Source of the DNA: Heterobilharzia americana
Lineage: Eukaryota; Platyhelminthes; Trematoda; Strigeidida; Schistosomatidae
Direction: 5' to 3'
NCBI GenBank assembly: GCA_944470555.2
Contig: OX104127.1
Location: forward strand, 132,371,113 to 132,435,112
DNA: 64,000 nt
Shown: positions 10,830 through 23,629 of the stretch, one piece after another
How the letters are laid out: every line of letters starts with the position of its first letter
Numbering within the stretch: the stretch's first letter is position 1
Notes under the pieces: model-generated
Databases searched by the model: none
Seen by the model: the letters and a program-made list of their open reading frames with translations, nothing else
Told to the model about the DNA's origin: nothing
Made by a program: the position numbers and the translations under genes

Positions 10830-13800
10830 AACAACAGTTGCAATACTTAAAGCTTCATATCAAGCAATACAAAAGCAAACAAATACTTTTGTTGATCAAT
10901 TTACGTGCATACTAAGTATGTTAGGATAAGGTCTTTAACATTGAGATCTAGTGTTACAAAAGTAAATAATCAAACTGAGTTTTCGAATGATTTGAGCATT
11001 CAAAATACGTCACGGACATAGAACAGTAACGCATTCAAGAGACAATTTTTCTCATTATCAGTAGCACTAACGATACGATACATACAGATATGCTTCACAT
11101 GTATTTTAAATAACATATATATCTCAGACTTGTAGAAAAAAAACCATTTGCACGCAAATCAATAGCTACATTCTTCAGAGGTGAATAAATAGCAAACGAT
11201 CACACCTTATATCATAAGTACAGTACCACGTGAATTCACTTTCTATCGACGAACTAATCATTTGTACCCACGAATAAAAGATATACTGTTAATAAACTGA
11301 TACTAGATTGCTACTTTGTAGCATAACTACTAATCCTTCTTTAAGAAGCTAGAGGGAATATACAGGTAAACACAAGGTGTATTGAGTCAAGTATTCACCA
11401 ACCAAGTAGTAAGTCATGAGTCCACAATCCGTTTACCAAGTTTGTCTAACTCTAACCTTGTTACTACATGCGAAGGCTGTCAAAAATCCTCAAGTGAAGC
11501 TTCTCTAAAGTGTTCAGACAATACGATTTTAGACAACCGGGTCTGAAAAGAAAAAGGTGTATTGTGCTACTGCATAAAAAACAGTGAAATTTCAAACTAA
11601 ACCAGTTATGCAGATTCTGTACTTTCTCAGAACTGTTCAAAATAAGTGACAATGGCAAAGATGGACTAATTCCTCATTTCTGTAGAAAGTGTTAATGTTT
11701 TTTTACTATTTCTTTGGTTGCTCTCCAAAAAATCACATTCTCAGTTTTACAAATTTCGAGTTTTATAAATTTTTTCTTCCTTACTGGTGAGAATTTCGTC
11801 AAATTAAAACAAAACACTCATCTGTGCATTCATACATCGCCAGACAATCATCGTGTATGCTAGTTTAAACTAGTTACATCCATTTTAGGTAGCACAGAAC
11901 CAACTTTTTTTGAGAAAAGAAACATAAATATTCAGTAAAATAAAACACCTATCAATTTTGAAGGTTTTAGACAATTTTCTCAGGTAAACGTGCACTACTC
12001 ATGAGTACGGTAGGTGACTAAACGAAAATATTACCAAGGTGACTAAAACGCGGCGACAATGTTCTACTCATAAGTAGCGGCTACTTGTTATTGGGTAGAT
12101 AAACAATGGTGTGAAACATTGCAAACAAGTGCAACAACTAAAATTAGCACAGTGGTCAACAGTATACAGGCAGGCGATTATTTGGCATCCGAAAGATGAA
12201 CATGAATGGTGGCTAACCAATAATAATTATCTGATTTTAACGTAAAAAGATGTTAAGCATAAAAAGGGATACCATTATTGGGTACATTTCGCACAGTTGT
12301 GATAGGTATCAAGTTAGATTATAAGTCCATCAACTACTTGCTTTTAACATTCGACTTATGCTGTGATATATTTTTGTACTTCAAGTGTATATATATAGGA
12401 GTAGGACTCCTGATGATCGCTCAGTTCCTCTCAAACAGAAACGAAGTGTCAAAAACGGCAAAGGTTTATTGTCCTGTCAAATATGCACAAAAATTAACGG
12501 TTTATACACATTTGTTGATGGCCTTGGAAAGTCCTACACTTTTCTAGAGAGCCCTTTAACTAATCTGAGTTTCATGTGGTTTTTCTCGAACGTTCGGCAT
12601 GCTATGATTGGCTGTAAAGGCTTTTGAGGGATTCCGAGGCTTCTTTGAGGAAATCTAGGAGATATTGTTGCACTCCATAACACTATGCAATAAACACAGG
12701 AGCACTACTGTAGGTGGCTGTGATCTTTTAAATGATCTCACTTTACTTTCAGAGGTTGAACTAGGCATCGGGGTAGTTTGAATTCGGGACTTCACCAGTT
12801 GAAACCTTCTCCAGAAGATACTTCATTATATTCTCTTTTCAAGCAAAAAATGCTTTAACAAAGTGACGAGTCTATCCAAAATCTTTTTCATAGAGGAGAA
12901 CTACCTTAAGAAATCTTGGTCGGAGTCAAAGGCAACCTTCCGGTAATCAAATATGACTAGGATGGGGCTGGTTTCAAGGATTCTGTGGAAATCAAAGGTC
13001 CAGTAGATAAACCTGTACTTAATAAACCTACAAATCTACAACAGTATACTTTCATTCATAGCCATTACCTTAAGACTTTACTGCTGCAAATTATCATGAT
13101 GACTTTTCTCATCTATACTGAAACTACTCTCCATAGCATAACATCCAGAACGAATTCGGACGGATTTTAGTGCATTTATGACAAAAATAAAGTTATTGAC
13201 ATAGATTAGCCTGGTTACTAATCGTCCTTAATCTTACTTATAATATACAAACGGTACTAGGTTGTTTTTGGACATGAATTACTGTCATGCTGTTACAATT
13301 ACCAACCAGTCGATCAGTAATTTCACAGTTGACATTTTACCTCAAAACAAAAGTTGAGAAAGTTCTTTTAAGTACAATTTTTCTGCAATCATCCAGGTGC
13401 AAATACATGCGTGTTTGAACCAAGGCGTGGTTTAAACCTTCGCACAGACAACATAAAGAACAGAAGAATAAACACGACGTTTGGCTTTCTTGCAATGTAA
13501 ATTGTTTTCATGTCACCATAAAAGGTGAAAACGACATATTTATAGGCTGAAAATTGTTATTGTTTCCTGGGAACAGATAGTTGTAACAAATGGTTTACCT
13601 CATTGAACTACTAATTTAGGATTCTGAAAGCAATAAGCAGGTGATCTAGCTAATGAAACCTTAACTTGCAAACTAAAGTCACCTTGTTAGTAATTCTACA
13701 TATGTATTCCCAGCTTTGTGTAGTATGGAAGATAGCTTTCGATGGAAGTTATTTTTCATTACGCTTGATGATATGCAGTTCGCAATCCAGTTGTTTCAGG

Positions 13801-14216
13801 AAACCCAGGACTACTTTTTGAGTAGTATGGAACCGTGGGTCCTGATGTCATAGGAAAGAGGAGCTTAACATGATAATAACTATTTGGCAGTAATTAAGAG
13901 ACAGGCATAAGGAAGAAGAGAAAAAGGGCAACAGATTGCCATGAAGAACTCATGTTCCTGAGGTTTACATGGCCAAATACTTTCCGAATGTCAAGACTGC
14001 ATTTTCTAGATGTACCACCTATAGAAGAAGTTGAGTTGGTACAAATGCGATTGTTATAGTTAGATGATATAGCGGTATGACAGGCATTTTTTGGAGGCCA
14101 ATCATAAACTACCTTAAGATGTTATTTGCACTACTAACCAATTAACCACTTTTTAACAGTTTAGTCATTAATTAAGTCGAAATTTTGACTAGTCAATAAA
14201 CTGATGTATAGTTTAC
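10830..14216. other. Probable intronic or intergenic DNA, no recognised exon
   Basis: If the minus-strand photolyase exon at 14264-14510 is real, this region lies downstream of it and would be intron. I looked for the next expected photolyase residues (DNWAL and the later WVLRREL and EVDAHN blocks) and did not recognise them. Frames such as 12278-12547 and 12385-12627 (plus) have no recognisable domain. Confidence 0.45.
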
Positions 14217-14263
14217 TCAAATAATGAACAGATATTTTATCGGAATAAGAACACCTAACTCAC

Positions 14264-14510
14264 CTTGTACTCTTTGATCACGTATCATCCAATACAGTAC
14301 TCCCAGTTTATTTCCCGACTTTAACAGTGAGTCATGAGTTTGTTCGTCAAAATTGTCATCCAGTGAAGGGAAATGGTTTGGTCCATTTAACTGGCGTACA
14401 CGACATTTAGAATATTTAAACTCGGCAACAGATGTTGCAATATTCAGACGTTTCTTTGCAATATCCTGAATCCATTGTGTAACATCTTGTTTTTCTACCT
14501 TCGAACTCAT
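14264..14510 (-). CDS. First coding exon of a class II CPD DNA photolyase (probable)
   Basis: Class II CPD photolyases use FADH and light to split cyclobutane pyrimidine dimers. The exon encodes 82 residues from ATG at 14510 and ends inside a codon at a consensus donor (AAG/GTGAGT, GT at 14263-14262). Residues 29-39 (AEFKYSKCRVR) and 71-82 (VLYWMIRDQRVQ) resemble the N-terminal part of class II photolyases, where a ...YWM-RDQR-...DNWAL block opens the photolyase fold. The next residues (DNWAL) should start the following exon, which I did not find. Upstream, TTTTCTTTAATTAG at 14531-14544 is a good acceptor 20 bases before the ATG, so the message either has a non-coding first exon or is spliced-leader trans-spliced. 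The reading frame also stays open back to the acceptor. Identification is by motif recall only; no search was possible. Confidence 0.6.
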
Positions 14511-14530
14511 ATATTTCAGAGTGCAGATAC

Positions 14531-15532
14531 CTAATTAAAGAAAAGACAAAAACTATAGATATTTCGGCGATTTAGAGAGGGAGACAAGTAAAACGGTTTA
14601 CAACTCTGAATAAAAGGAGTAACTAAAAGTCACCACCTTAGCAACGGCGGGCATAACACTATTTAGGTTTCTTTATATCGGATGGACATGTAGCATTGTA
14701 TTACAATAAAGAAATCTAGCTGACTGTCCTAACCGTTGCTAATGTAGCCCTTTAGAGTCACCCAATAATAGTTTATGTTAAAATTACCTCAGTTTAAAAC
14801 GATAAAGAGGAGTAAACACACAACACTCATAACTATGTAATCCAGGTAAACTTCTTTGTTATTTACTGAGATATAATTAAAAATATTTCTACTAATTATT
14901 TATCCGCTTATTACTTTTTTTCTAAATTGCTTCCTATTTGGAGTAATGCTTAACTTTACTAGACAATGATTAGGCGACAGTGACTTAATTTGCTGGAACA
15001 TAATACAAAAAGCACATACACCACCGCGTAATTGTCTATTAACGGCATGACATAACCTAATGTAAAGAACATTGCTTTTTAAAAGATACCGTATTTTCAA
15101 ACTTTATCTGTATAACCATAAAACACACTAGTTCACCTTGTTTACTGGTAAGTTGTAAGTCTTTTTTTCAATGAGAGAGAACAAAGTACGAACTAAATTT
15201 TCATTAATTTCAAAGTTGAAAGATTTAAATTAAATCCAGCAAAATATTTTCAATGGAAATTGCGATTTGTATGAGTTTTTTCATTCACTAAAGAACCCTT
15301 ACTGGAGTCAAGAAATACGTCCTCATCAAAAAACCTTTTCTAGCGCTTCACTTAAGATGTAGTGAAATGACTACCAGAAATAGATATTTATATTAAACGC
15401 ATTAGTCTCTTTGAATCTCATCTCCACAGGAATACTCATTTATCTCACAAATCTTCAAAATTTACAATGAAATTTTATCCTTATGGTAGCTGGTTTTTGA
15501 TTGCGCCTCTACAACCAACTTTTCCTGCGTGC

Positions 15533-15534
<2 letters not shown>
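14531..15534. other. Upstream region of the photolyase exon, no other gene seen
   Basis: AT-rich sequence 5' of the minus-strand exon. It starts with the pyrimidine tract and AG of the acceptor at 14531-14544. I see no TATA-like or other promoter motif that I would defend, and no motif-bearing reading frame. Confidence 0.4.

Positions 15535-15564
<30 letters not shown>
15535..15564. repeat. (TA)15 dinucleotide repeat
   Basis: Thirty bases of perfect TA. RTE coding sequence starts immediately to the right, so the array sits exactly at the left boundary of the RTE fragment, consistent with the element having inserted into or recombined at a TA-rich site. Confidence 0.95.
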
Positions 15565-15565
<1 letters not shown>

Positions 15566-16870
15566 CATCGTGTCCAAGATTCTCGAGTCCATAGTTATGC
15601 AATGCCTAACTGCAGCTCAAGAACAACGAACTCGAGAAAACCAGGCACGTTTCAGAAATGAATGAGACTGCATCGATCAGATACTTACCCCTCGACACGT
15701 TATGGGACACAAGTATACTTACCGGCAGCCAACACCTGTCATATTTTTTGACCTGAAGGCGGAATTCACCCCTGTCAGTCAAGAAATGTTATAGCATCAT
15801 ATGATTGTCAAAGAAGTACCGATAAAGTATGTAACTTTAATCAAAGGTTTCAACTCAAAACTCACACAACCGTGTAAGGGTTTATGCAGAGTTGTAGTCT
15901 GAATTGACAACTAGTGGCGTCGACGAGAGATACCGAGTGTCACCGTTCCTATTTAACTTCGTTGTAGATGTACTAATGGACATAACCTTAGGTTTATCCG
16001 ACTTCACAGAGACCGATCTACTTCCAGAGGGGCATCTCGTTGACTTTGAGTATGCAGACGATATTGTCCAGTTTCATGATAGGGTATGAAGTGGAATGTT
16101 TCAACCATTACTTGGGGAGTTGCATCAGTCCAAGTAGACTGGTTGGTGGCTGGACCTCAGCTCAACTTGCATCATCTCTGGAGCCGGCTGGTAAGATATC
16201 CGACTATCTATTGAAGGATTACTATGTTGCGCTGCAGTTTGTTCTCTTTCGTTGTGCGGCTGAAACATGTTCGTAGAAATGAAGAGAATACAGGTTTTGA
16301 ATACAAAAGCCTTCGCGTTTTGTGGAATCACCATGTGGGCAACGTTGAGGTAAGGCAAAGGATTCTAGAGAAGAAAGACAATTCAGTCGATGAGGATGTG
16401 AACTTTCAGCGACTGAAATGGGTTGGACATGTACTGAGCATTCCCAGAAACCGCTTATCTCGGTGTGAAATACTAGCAGAAGTTAGATTAGTTTGGAAGA
16501 AGCTTCAGGATGGTCAGGCTAATACGTAACAAGTCCATGAAGTCCCTTAATTTTGGTCTGGAGCGAGTGGAGAGGAGTAGACTACGTGGGTGGAGTCCCC
16601 AAGGCGATAGGAATTAGCGGTTGAGAGCTCTTGATGAAATGGCTGGAAATCGGTCACAATGGTATAGGTGTAGTCACTCTCTGACTTCTAAAGCTTGAAT
16701 GTTTCAACTAACCATGATTTTTAAGTTTTCTTTCCCCCTATACACCTTTCTCTACTTTGATATCAATCTTTCCGACTCACTTTTTCTTCGTATATTGCAG
16801 TGAAGTGTGGCAGTTCGAACCAATACACTTGTGTGCAAGGTTCTACTTTGATTTTGTGTCCATCTATCAG
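15565..16870 (+). pseudogene. RTE-clade (SR3/Perere-3-like) RT remnant with 3' UTR
   Basis: In several frames the plus strand encodes the RT middle and C-terminus: SPFLFNFVVDVLMDITLG at 15940-15995, LVDFEYADDIVQF (the FADD/YADD catalytic block) at 16038-16076, NVEVRQRILEKKDNSVDEDV at 16340-16402 and WVGHVLSIPRNRLSR to 16462. A 16750-16860 segment recurs inverted at 21670-21800, so it is the element's 3' UTR. The fingers/palm start is deleted, several stops are present, and the copy is dead. It starts directly after the TA array. Confidence 0.8.
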
Positions 16871-18995
16871 TTTGTACTCATAACCTGATACATAAAAAGC
16901 AATCAAGAAACATATCATGCTAGCGGAAAACAAAAATTTGTTGTTAGTGATATCTAAATTCTTTTTCACTACACTAAAAAGTAACATTAATCCAAGTAAC
17001 CTCTAATAGGTAAAATTTAATGCCCGGTCAATCAGTCCAAACCACTCGTTGAACAAAATAGTGCATTGGAAATTGACTGGAGGCATTTTTCCTCTTTGCA
17101 TTACGTTATGTAGTTGGATGAGAACAACTTTGCTCACTTCTCTAGAAAATGAAATGAGTTGCAAAAACATGTAATGAGGCTGTCTGGAGGTTGACTTCGA
17201 AACAACTCACTTAGTTAAAAGTCAACTTTGTCAGGGAATGAGGTAAAACTCTACGAAAGGTTAGTTTGGCATTTATCAGTCTGCACCATCAACAGTGATC
17301 GTGAGATGTTCAACCGCGTATCAAAGGGTACGTATGCTATGCATCATTTTGACTTGGTTTACTATACTGCTTCGAAGTATGGTCATTGTAGATAGATCAC
17401 GAGTTTTGTGCATATGCAAAAATGCATAACTTGATTGTAATGAAGCAATTGATACTCAGGTTGGGAGTGTGGTCTCAGACAAGCCAGTTGATGAGGTAGT
17501 AAATCTGCAAAAATTACGTGGTCACATATTTTACACATAACGACCTACTGCCTACTCTGGTGCACAAGGATATTTGGAGTAAGATTGTTACAAAAAGGCA
17601 AGTACAAGTTAAACTATGAAGTGAACCGATTTATTGACTCACCAACTACTGGTATGATCCTTACAGGTCACCTAACGCTGAAAAACCTATGGTTGCAGAA
17701 TCTAGGTAGCGTGGCTCAAAATCGATCACACATTATCTTCCTCAAGTTTTCAATTATCTTGCTAATTAAAATCCTTTTCCTGTGATTGTTTCTGTGGATT
17801 TTTTTTGATGCGTTGTAAAGTGTGACAATTTAGACCTACGAACTTCTACAGAAAATTCTACGACCATGAGCTTAAAACTCAAAAAACGGTCATCAAGGAA
17901 ATGCACAGAGAAGTATTGAGTTACTAAAAGGGTTAAGTCGTCTGAGATTATTAACCATGATGCTACGCAATAGTAATAAGTGAAGATACCAATGCAGAAC
18001 CAGCGAGTCTCGTCTTCCTATGTAACAAATAAGAGGTAAAATACAAGTTGTAAAGCAAGGTAGGAATTCAATGTTAAGTATGCTAATTGATAAGATGAAA
18101 CTGATGCAGTCTGCTAAGCGATCAAAGGCTTAATCAGATATGAAAAGTAGAGTAAAATCAGTTGTAGGAAAAAAAGTAGTTAATTTCGGCCAGACATGCT
18201 GAGTAGATTTACTAGATGGGACAGAAATAACATAAGTCTTGGAACAGTTGTGAATTGGTCAATACCACCATACGTCACATTAATCCAGCGAGAGGTCATC
18301 ATTAAATAAGATAAATAAACTGGCAGGAAGCCAGAAAAAGAAAGGATACAGAGAGAACAAACATACGCAACATTACGATAAGAGTAATCCACAAATGAAC
18401 TTGCGTAAATGCGATCGGTTTTGAGCCATATCACCTGGAGTTTTTTGAAATTAATTCCCGTTGACTAGTCGATTTCAAACAGGAAGCCTTCAGTTTCCTA
18501 TATGGTTCAGATCAATAGTAACTGCGGGTTGATGCTGTCTTGACCTAGTCACCTTTGGCCTTTTCCCAAACTAATCCTACCCCAGTAAGCAGCCCATTTA
18601 AGTTTACAACACTAAGACTTGCTTGAGTACATCAAGCCTACTAATAATAACTAAGAGTGATGTCAGCTTCTATAATATCACAAGAAAGTATGGACTTCTT
18701 AAATATCTGTAATAGGAATGGAGAATTGATATCACTTGAGGATAACACTCTACACCTTAACCACAAATTCCCATGTAAATAGCCTACGCTTACATACCAT
18801 ATTTGCTGGGGACCATTTTAAGTGAGAGATCGTTACGTGGGCCCTAGGACAAGTGAGTTAAGGGTAACCTGCAGTTAAAGAAACACAGTAAGTGTTGCAT
18901 ACCTATGTATCGAAGCTTCAGGATACGGACGACAGCTGCTACTTTGATGATGGTGGATGGACTTGCATATCACAATAATAACGTGCAACACTGGT
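16871..18995. other. No recognisable gene
   Basis: AT-rich DNA. The 84-codon minus-strand frame 18180-18434 has hydrophobic runs but no splice context or domain. Nothing else can be supported. Confidence 0.5.
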
Positions 18996-18999
18996 TGGA

Positions 19000-21660
19000 A
19001 CACTTGTTCGATCGAGGTCCTACCAACCCAGAAAGGTCTGTTGGATAGTGGTAGGACGAAAAGTAGTTATCATTGTAGTACAAATTGCTAGACTATGATG
19101 AGGGTTCGAGGTTGAAGTCGTACTGATGGCTGAATGGCATGTGACAGCAGTAAGCTGTTTCCTTTGGATGACCAGTAGTGCCACGTTGATGATGGCTTCC
19201 CTGTGGGAAAGGGAAAGAAGGAAAAACTGACCCTAAAAATACCACACTCCCTGTCTCATGGTGCCGGGGTAAGAACCTTCTTGTCATTTCTTCAGTGGCT
19301 GGTGTCATCCAATAAAAAAGAACAAGAATGTCGGAGTCCATGTCAACAGGACAAGAAATATGGAAACAATGATAAGACTTTGGTGGAAACAACCAATCGC
19401 ATACAAGGCCGTCAGAACAAGCCACCAAGTCACCTGTGGAGAAAACCCCAAAGCCCACGTTTTTCTGGAGCTTGATTCTGATGATGTCTAGAATGACAGA
19501 GAAAGCTTCACGACTAAACCATCCAGCTCAGAGAACATATCTTCAAAACCTCCTGATACTGACATTAAGCTTCTCACATCTTCCCCAAACTCCTCACTCT
19601 GCATCCATTGCCAACGATCAAAGCCATCGAAAGCTCATTCTTAATTTCCTAAGACCCTGTCATCGATTTCATGTAGGAGCTCTCAACGTCAGAACTATAA
19701 GCCAAATCGGACAGCAAGCATTGCCTGCCAGAACTTTGGAATCTCCAGCTATGGATGTATGCTATGTCTCTGAGAGACGTAAACAGGACCCGAGTGTGAT
19801 TATTAAATTGACTTCACTTGATAATAGTAGTGAATCTTCGAAATTCACCTTACCAGTATCCGGAGGTCCAGTAGTTAGTTCACTTGGTGTAGGCGTAGCA
19901 GTGAGTTAAACGGCAGGAAGTGCACTTCTCGGCCACCAACCACTCAAGTCGTCTGTGTGCTATTCGACTGAATAGATCTATAAGAACTAGGAAGGGTCGC
20001 AAGACTAAGCGATGTCTATTCGTAAACTCCGCCTACGCGTTCACAGACTTCAGTTCGGATGGTGCAAGAGATAAATTTTATGAGAAGCTACCACGTTTGC
20101 TGCAGAAAGCAAAACTCTCAAGTGTAGTCATAATGGCAAGTGACATTAACACTTAAGTAGGGAAGTTGAGCCAATTAGAAAGGCATCTTGGAAGTTCTTA
20201 CGGGATCCCATGCCAAAAGACCAACAATGGTGATCGCCTGTTGCAATTTCACTCCGACAACCACTTGTTTCTGGCCAGCACTAACTCTAAGCATATGGAG
20301 AAACACTGTCTCAGATGACGCCCACCGGCTTCAAAACAATGGCGAACACAGATATATCACATTTCTATAAGCCATAGTTGAAGAGGATCAGTGGAAAGTT
20401 GTCGCTTTTTCTGGAGTAACTGTTTCGATCCCGACTACGCGTTGGTACCTGCAGTTAAATGTCTGCACCCTGTTTGCAGGAAACGGGACAGTAAAGCTTG
20501 TCTATACTCAATCGGAAAATGAGGAGGTCAAGTACCCACTTAGAGAGAAGTAAGCTAAGCATTGGTCTGAACATAACAGCAATGCTGATGCTGAAGGAAA
20601 CTAGCATGATACTAAGTTTACTGTAGAAACAGCGGCAGACAGATGGTAACCTACACCCAAAGGTTAGCAAAAGTCACTGAATTCCTGCAAAGTCATCCGA
20701 AATGATTGATTCGAGAACACCGATTCCAGGAAACTCTAACAATAATGAAGAGAGAAAGCAACTCAAACATAACCTAGCAAAGAAATCGTGACGATTGCGA
20801 GAAGTGATGGGTGACGAGAGCGACAGAGATGGAAAAATGCATTAAAGTTGGGCAACGCTCGTAACTGTTTAGGCTTACTAAGGATACCAGTTAGAAAAAG
20901 ACGAAGGTTAGTGAAACCATGACCAAGAAGGATAGGACGCTGGTAACCTCCCAAGACAGACAGGTAGAACGTTGATCAGAATTGAAAGGGCTACCCACTC
21001 GAACTAGCATGGACGTGTTAAAGCTTATGGTGAGTAATGTACGTTAAGTGGTATCTGCCGAGGATACTCACTCTCTCCATGCTCATCTCACTTTTTCATA
21101 GGCATACTTATAGAGGTCTCTTTCGTCGTCTGACGTCACGGAGATCGGTCTTGTCACAGGAGAACCCTTGGTATATCTAGGGCACACAAATGACGGTCCT
21201 GTCAGCTGGAGACGCTGATAAAATGATAAGTCTTCTGGACACATTGAGTGGAAATTTGAGAATGTTTAGGATGCGTTTCCTGAGACTCAAATGTACTTTG
21301 GTGCTCAAGGACTGCTCTTCATCTGTGTCTTGTTTAGCAGCAGAGAGTGTGGCGGTTAAGCGTGTTGGTCATTTCACTTACCAAGAAGGTCGAATCAGCT
21401 CTAGAGGTTAAGTTACCGACGAAATCTCCGCACGAATACAAAAAGCTCGATTGGCTTTGGTCAACTTACGTCATGTGTAGTGCCAGCCCGACATTCGATT
21501 AATTATTAATGACTGAGTGTACTGCGATGCAGTTCAGTCTACTCTCCACGTGACTGCAAAACATGGTGATTAAGGAAGAGGATATGAGAGGGATTCAGGT
21601 GTCCAACCACAGTTGCTTTCGTGGTGTCACCACGTCACTAATGTAAAAGGCAAGCATGGA
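19000..21660 (+). mobile_element. RTE-clade (SR3/Perere-3-like) element, leader plus EN and RT pieces, decayed
   Basis: The plus strand holds a leader (shared with 8605-9000), then an APE-type endonuclease in broken frames: FHVGALNVRTISQIGQQA at about 19665-19720 (the catalytic Asn block), VSERRKQDPSV with the Glu block eroded (Cys/Val-Ser-Glu, about 19770), KFTLPVSGGPVVSS, SAYAFTDFSSDGARDKF at about 20025-20075 and MASDINT (the D-x-N block) at 20133-20153. After a decayed linker, DADKMISLLDTLSGNLRMF and later RT C-terminal residues occur at 21206-21411. It meets an inverted RTE copy near 21660. At least eight stops or shifts are visible; not functional. Confidence 0.75.
21026..21349. repeat. 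324-bp inverted duplicate, left arm (partner 25888-26211)
   Basis: The reverse complement of 25888-26211 matches this segment base for base with two substitutions seen (GAGG/AAGG near 21060 and TTTAGCAG/TTTAACAG near 21336) and no indel. The arm spans a junction between unassigned sequence and RTE RT sequence, so the duplication happened after that junction formed. Confidence 0.9.
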
Positions 21661-22720
21661 GTCTTAGGGAGACTGACTGACAAAATCAAAGTAGAACCTC
21701 GCACACAACTGCAATGTTCAAGTTGCCACACTTCACAGTAGTACACAAAGAAAAGACGGATAGACAAAGAGATATATCAAAGTAAACAAAGTTGTGTGAG
21801 ACAACCAACAATTAGAAGATGACGGTTAGTGCAAGTATTCAAGCTTTAGAAAATGTCAAGGAGTGAATACACCTGCGACACTGTCACCGATTCCCGTCCA
21901 TGTCACCAGGAGTACTTAACCACTCATTCCTTTTGTCTCAGAGACTCCAACCAGGTAGTCTGCATCGCCCTACACAACTTAGACAAACAGTAAGAAATTT
22001 CATTGACTGGTGCCACGTCTTAGTCTGGCCACCCCAAACCCTCTTCCAATTAAATCTAACTTCCCCTAGCATGGCACGTCAAGGTAGAGAGTGACTCGGT
22101 ATGTGCAATACATGTCCAAGACAACTTAACCGATGAAGGTTAACCTCACCAACTGGCTTGCCTATCTTGCCTAGTACCCTTCCCTTGACTCAACATTGCC
22201 CCCATAGTGATTCCACCAAAAGCAAGCAGTGCTACGAAGACACTTGTCACCAGAACTTTATAATTACTACATATCTTCTACTTTTAACGTCCTTGTCCCA
22301 CAGCTGTACAAGTCCGAACGGACTGTATCGCAATATATTCATCCTTCGATAGATGCTTGGATATCTCGCTAGTCGGTGCCACAGATGATGGATGTTGGCA
22401 AATGCCGAACGCGCCTTCTGTATCCGAGCTGAGATTTCGTCAGCAACCAGCCCGTTCGTTGACGCAACTCCCCAAGTAAGTGTAATAGTTGATACATTCC
22501 ACTGCTTTACTCTCCATCACTAAACTGGGAGGTTGTGAACCTTCATTGACTTAGATAGCTGGGACGTGTTACGCAAGCTTAGTCACCATTTGCCTCTTCG
22601 CTCAATGTTAACTGTAGTACGTTTAGGCTGTAGAAAGCTTAGAGGTGGTGGAATTGAAACAGGGTATCAGTCCATGAAGTCTGACTGTTATTTTGAGCCA
22701 TGTGGGGAGATGTAGACCTC
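21660..22720 (-). pseudogene. RTE-clade RT C-terminal remnant, tail-to-tail with the 19000-21660 copy
   Basis: Minus strand. The 3' UTR (21670-21800) matches 16750-16860; then come the conserved 3' ORF end (21840-22160) and, upstream, residues recognisable as ...SYTYLGS... and ISARIQKA-like sequence near 22400-22520. Copies at 6080-7600 and 15565-16870 carry the same order. Frames are broken throughout. Confidence 0.7.
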
Positions 22721-23620
22721 CCCTCTGGGGTCCGCCTGACAAAAGAAACCAGTTCTTCTAGACTCTACGTGATATGGCTTAGAGTCAATCTAAAGGCTCA
22801 GGCGTATCCATACATTATTTTCATCCTGACTCCCATTGTCGGATTTCCCCTTGCTCTATTCTGACGGCCTCCTACTCCTCTCGACTGCTTTCTTTACTTC
22901 TTTTCTTTCGTCTTAGTGTATTGTCGCTTGATGTGCTGATATGAGATGCAGCTGCTTGGACCACCAGGTCCTGTGTTGATATTTTCCGTCCGGCATAATT
23001 CTGATGATAATGGGTTCATGTTTCATTTCAAACGCATTAATAAATCCCATCAGACAAATGAAATCGAACTCAGACATTCATAATGGCTATTTATGATCAT
23101 GTCCTCGTGAATTCTCCAAGACAACTACCAACGTAGAATTTAGATACACACCACCACCCCTATACTGATATGAGTAAAGAAAGTCCTTCATGTAGTCAGA
23201 CATATCTGAAACAACGTAGGAATCAGAGTTCCAATATAAGCGTCAATCTGATGGGAATAGTCAGGATGAAGACTAGATGGCTTGATATTTCAGGAAGCAC
23301 TGTCCTCGGACAAACTACCTAAATTCACATTGGACAAGAAGCTGATGACTGCTAGTAATCATCAACAAAGTGCTAATAATTTACATTTAGTTAGAGTACG
23401 TTAATGTAATCTACTGACCAATGTCTTGTGGGTAGAATGGTCTACTTATCATTTGATAGGAGGACTGTAAGAAATTGTATCCTACAGAACAACTAATAGG
23501 CACAAAAGTGATCTTCGCTAAGATGCATATAGGTTTTTGAGAACCCACGTTTTATACTTGTACAGTACATTGACTAGTCACAGGAGAGCAACCAATCTCA
23601 TGTTATGTAGTGCTGAGTAC
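22721..23620. other. Unassigned sequence
   Basis: No domain, RNA or splice signal recognised. The C/T-rich block at 22840-22920 and the ATTCTGATGATAATGGGTTC motif near 22998 could be parts of repeats, but I found no second copy in this window. Confidence 0.4.
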
Positions 23621-23629
23621 CGATCGAAT

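Noticed and set aside
16763..16987. 74-codon minus-strand frame with a hydrophobic start resembling a signal peptide
   Set aside because: It is antisense to the RTE 3' UTR, which recurs inverted at 21670-21800.
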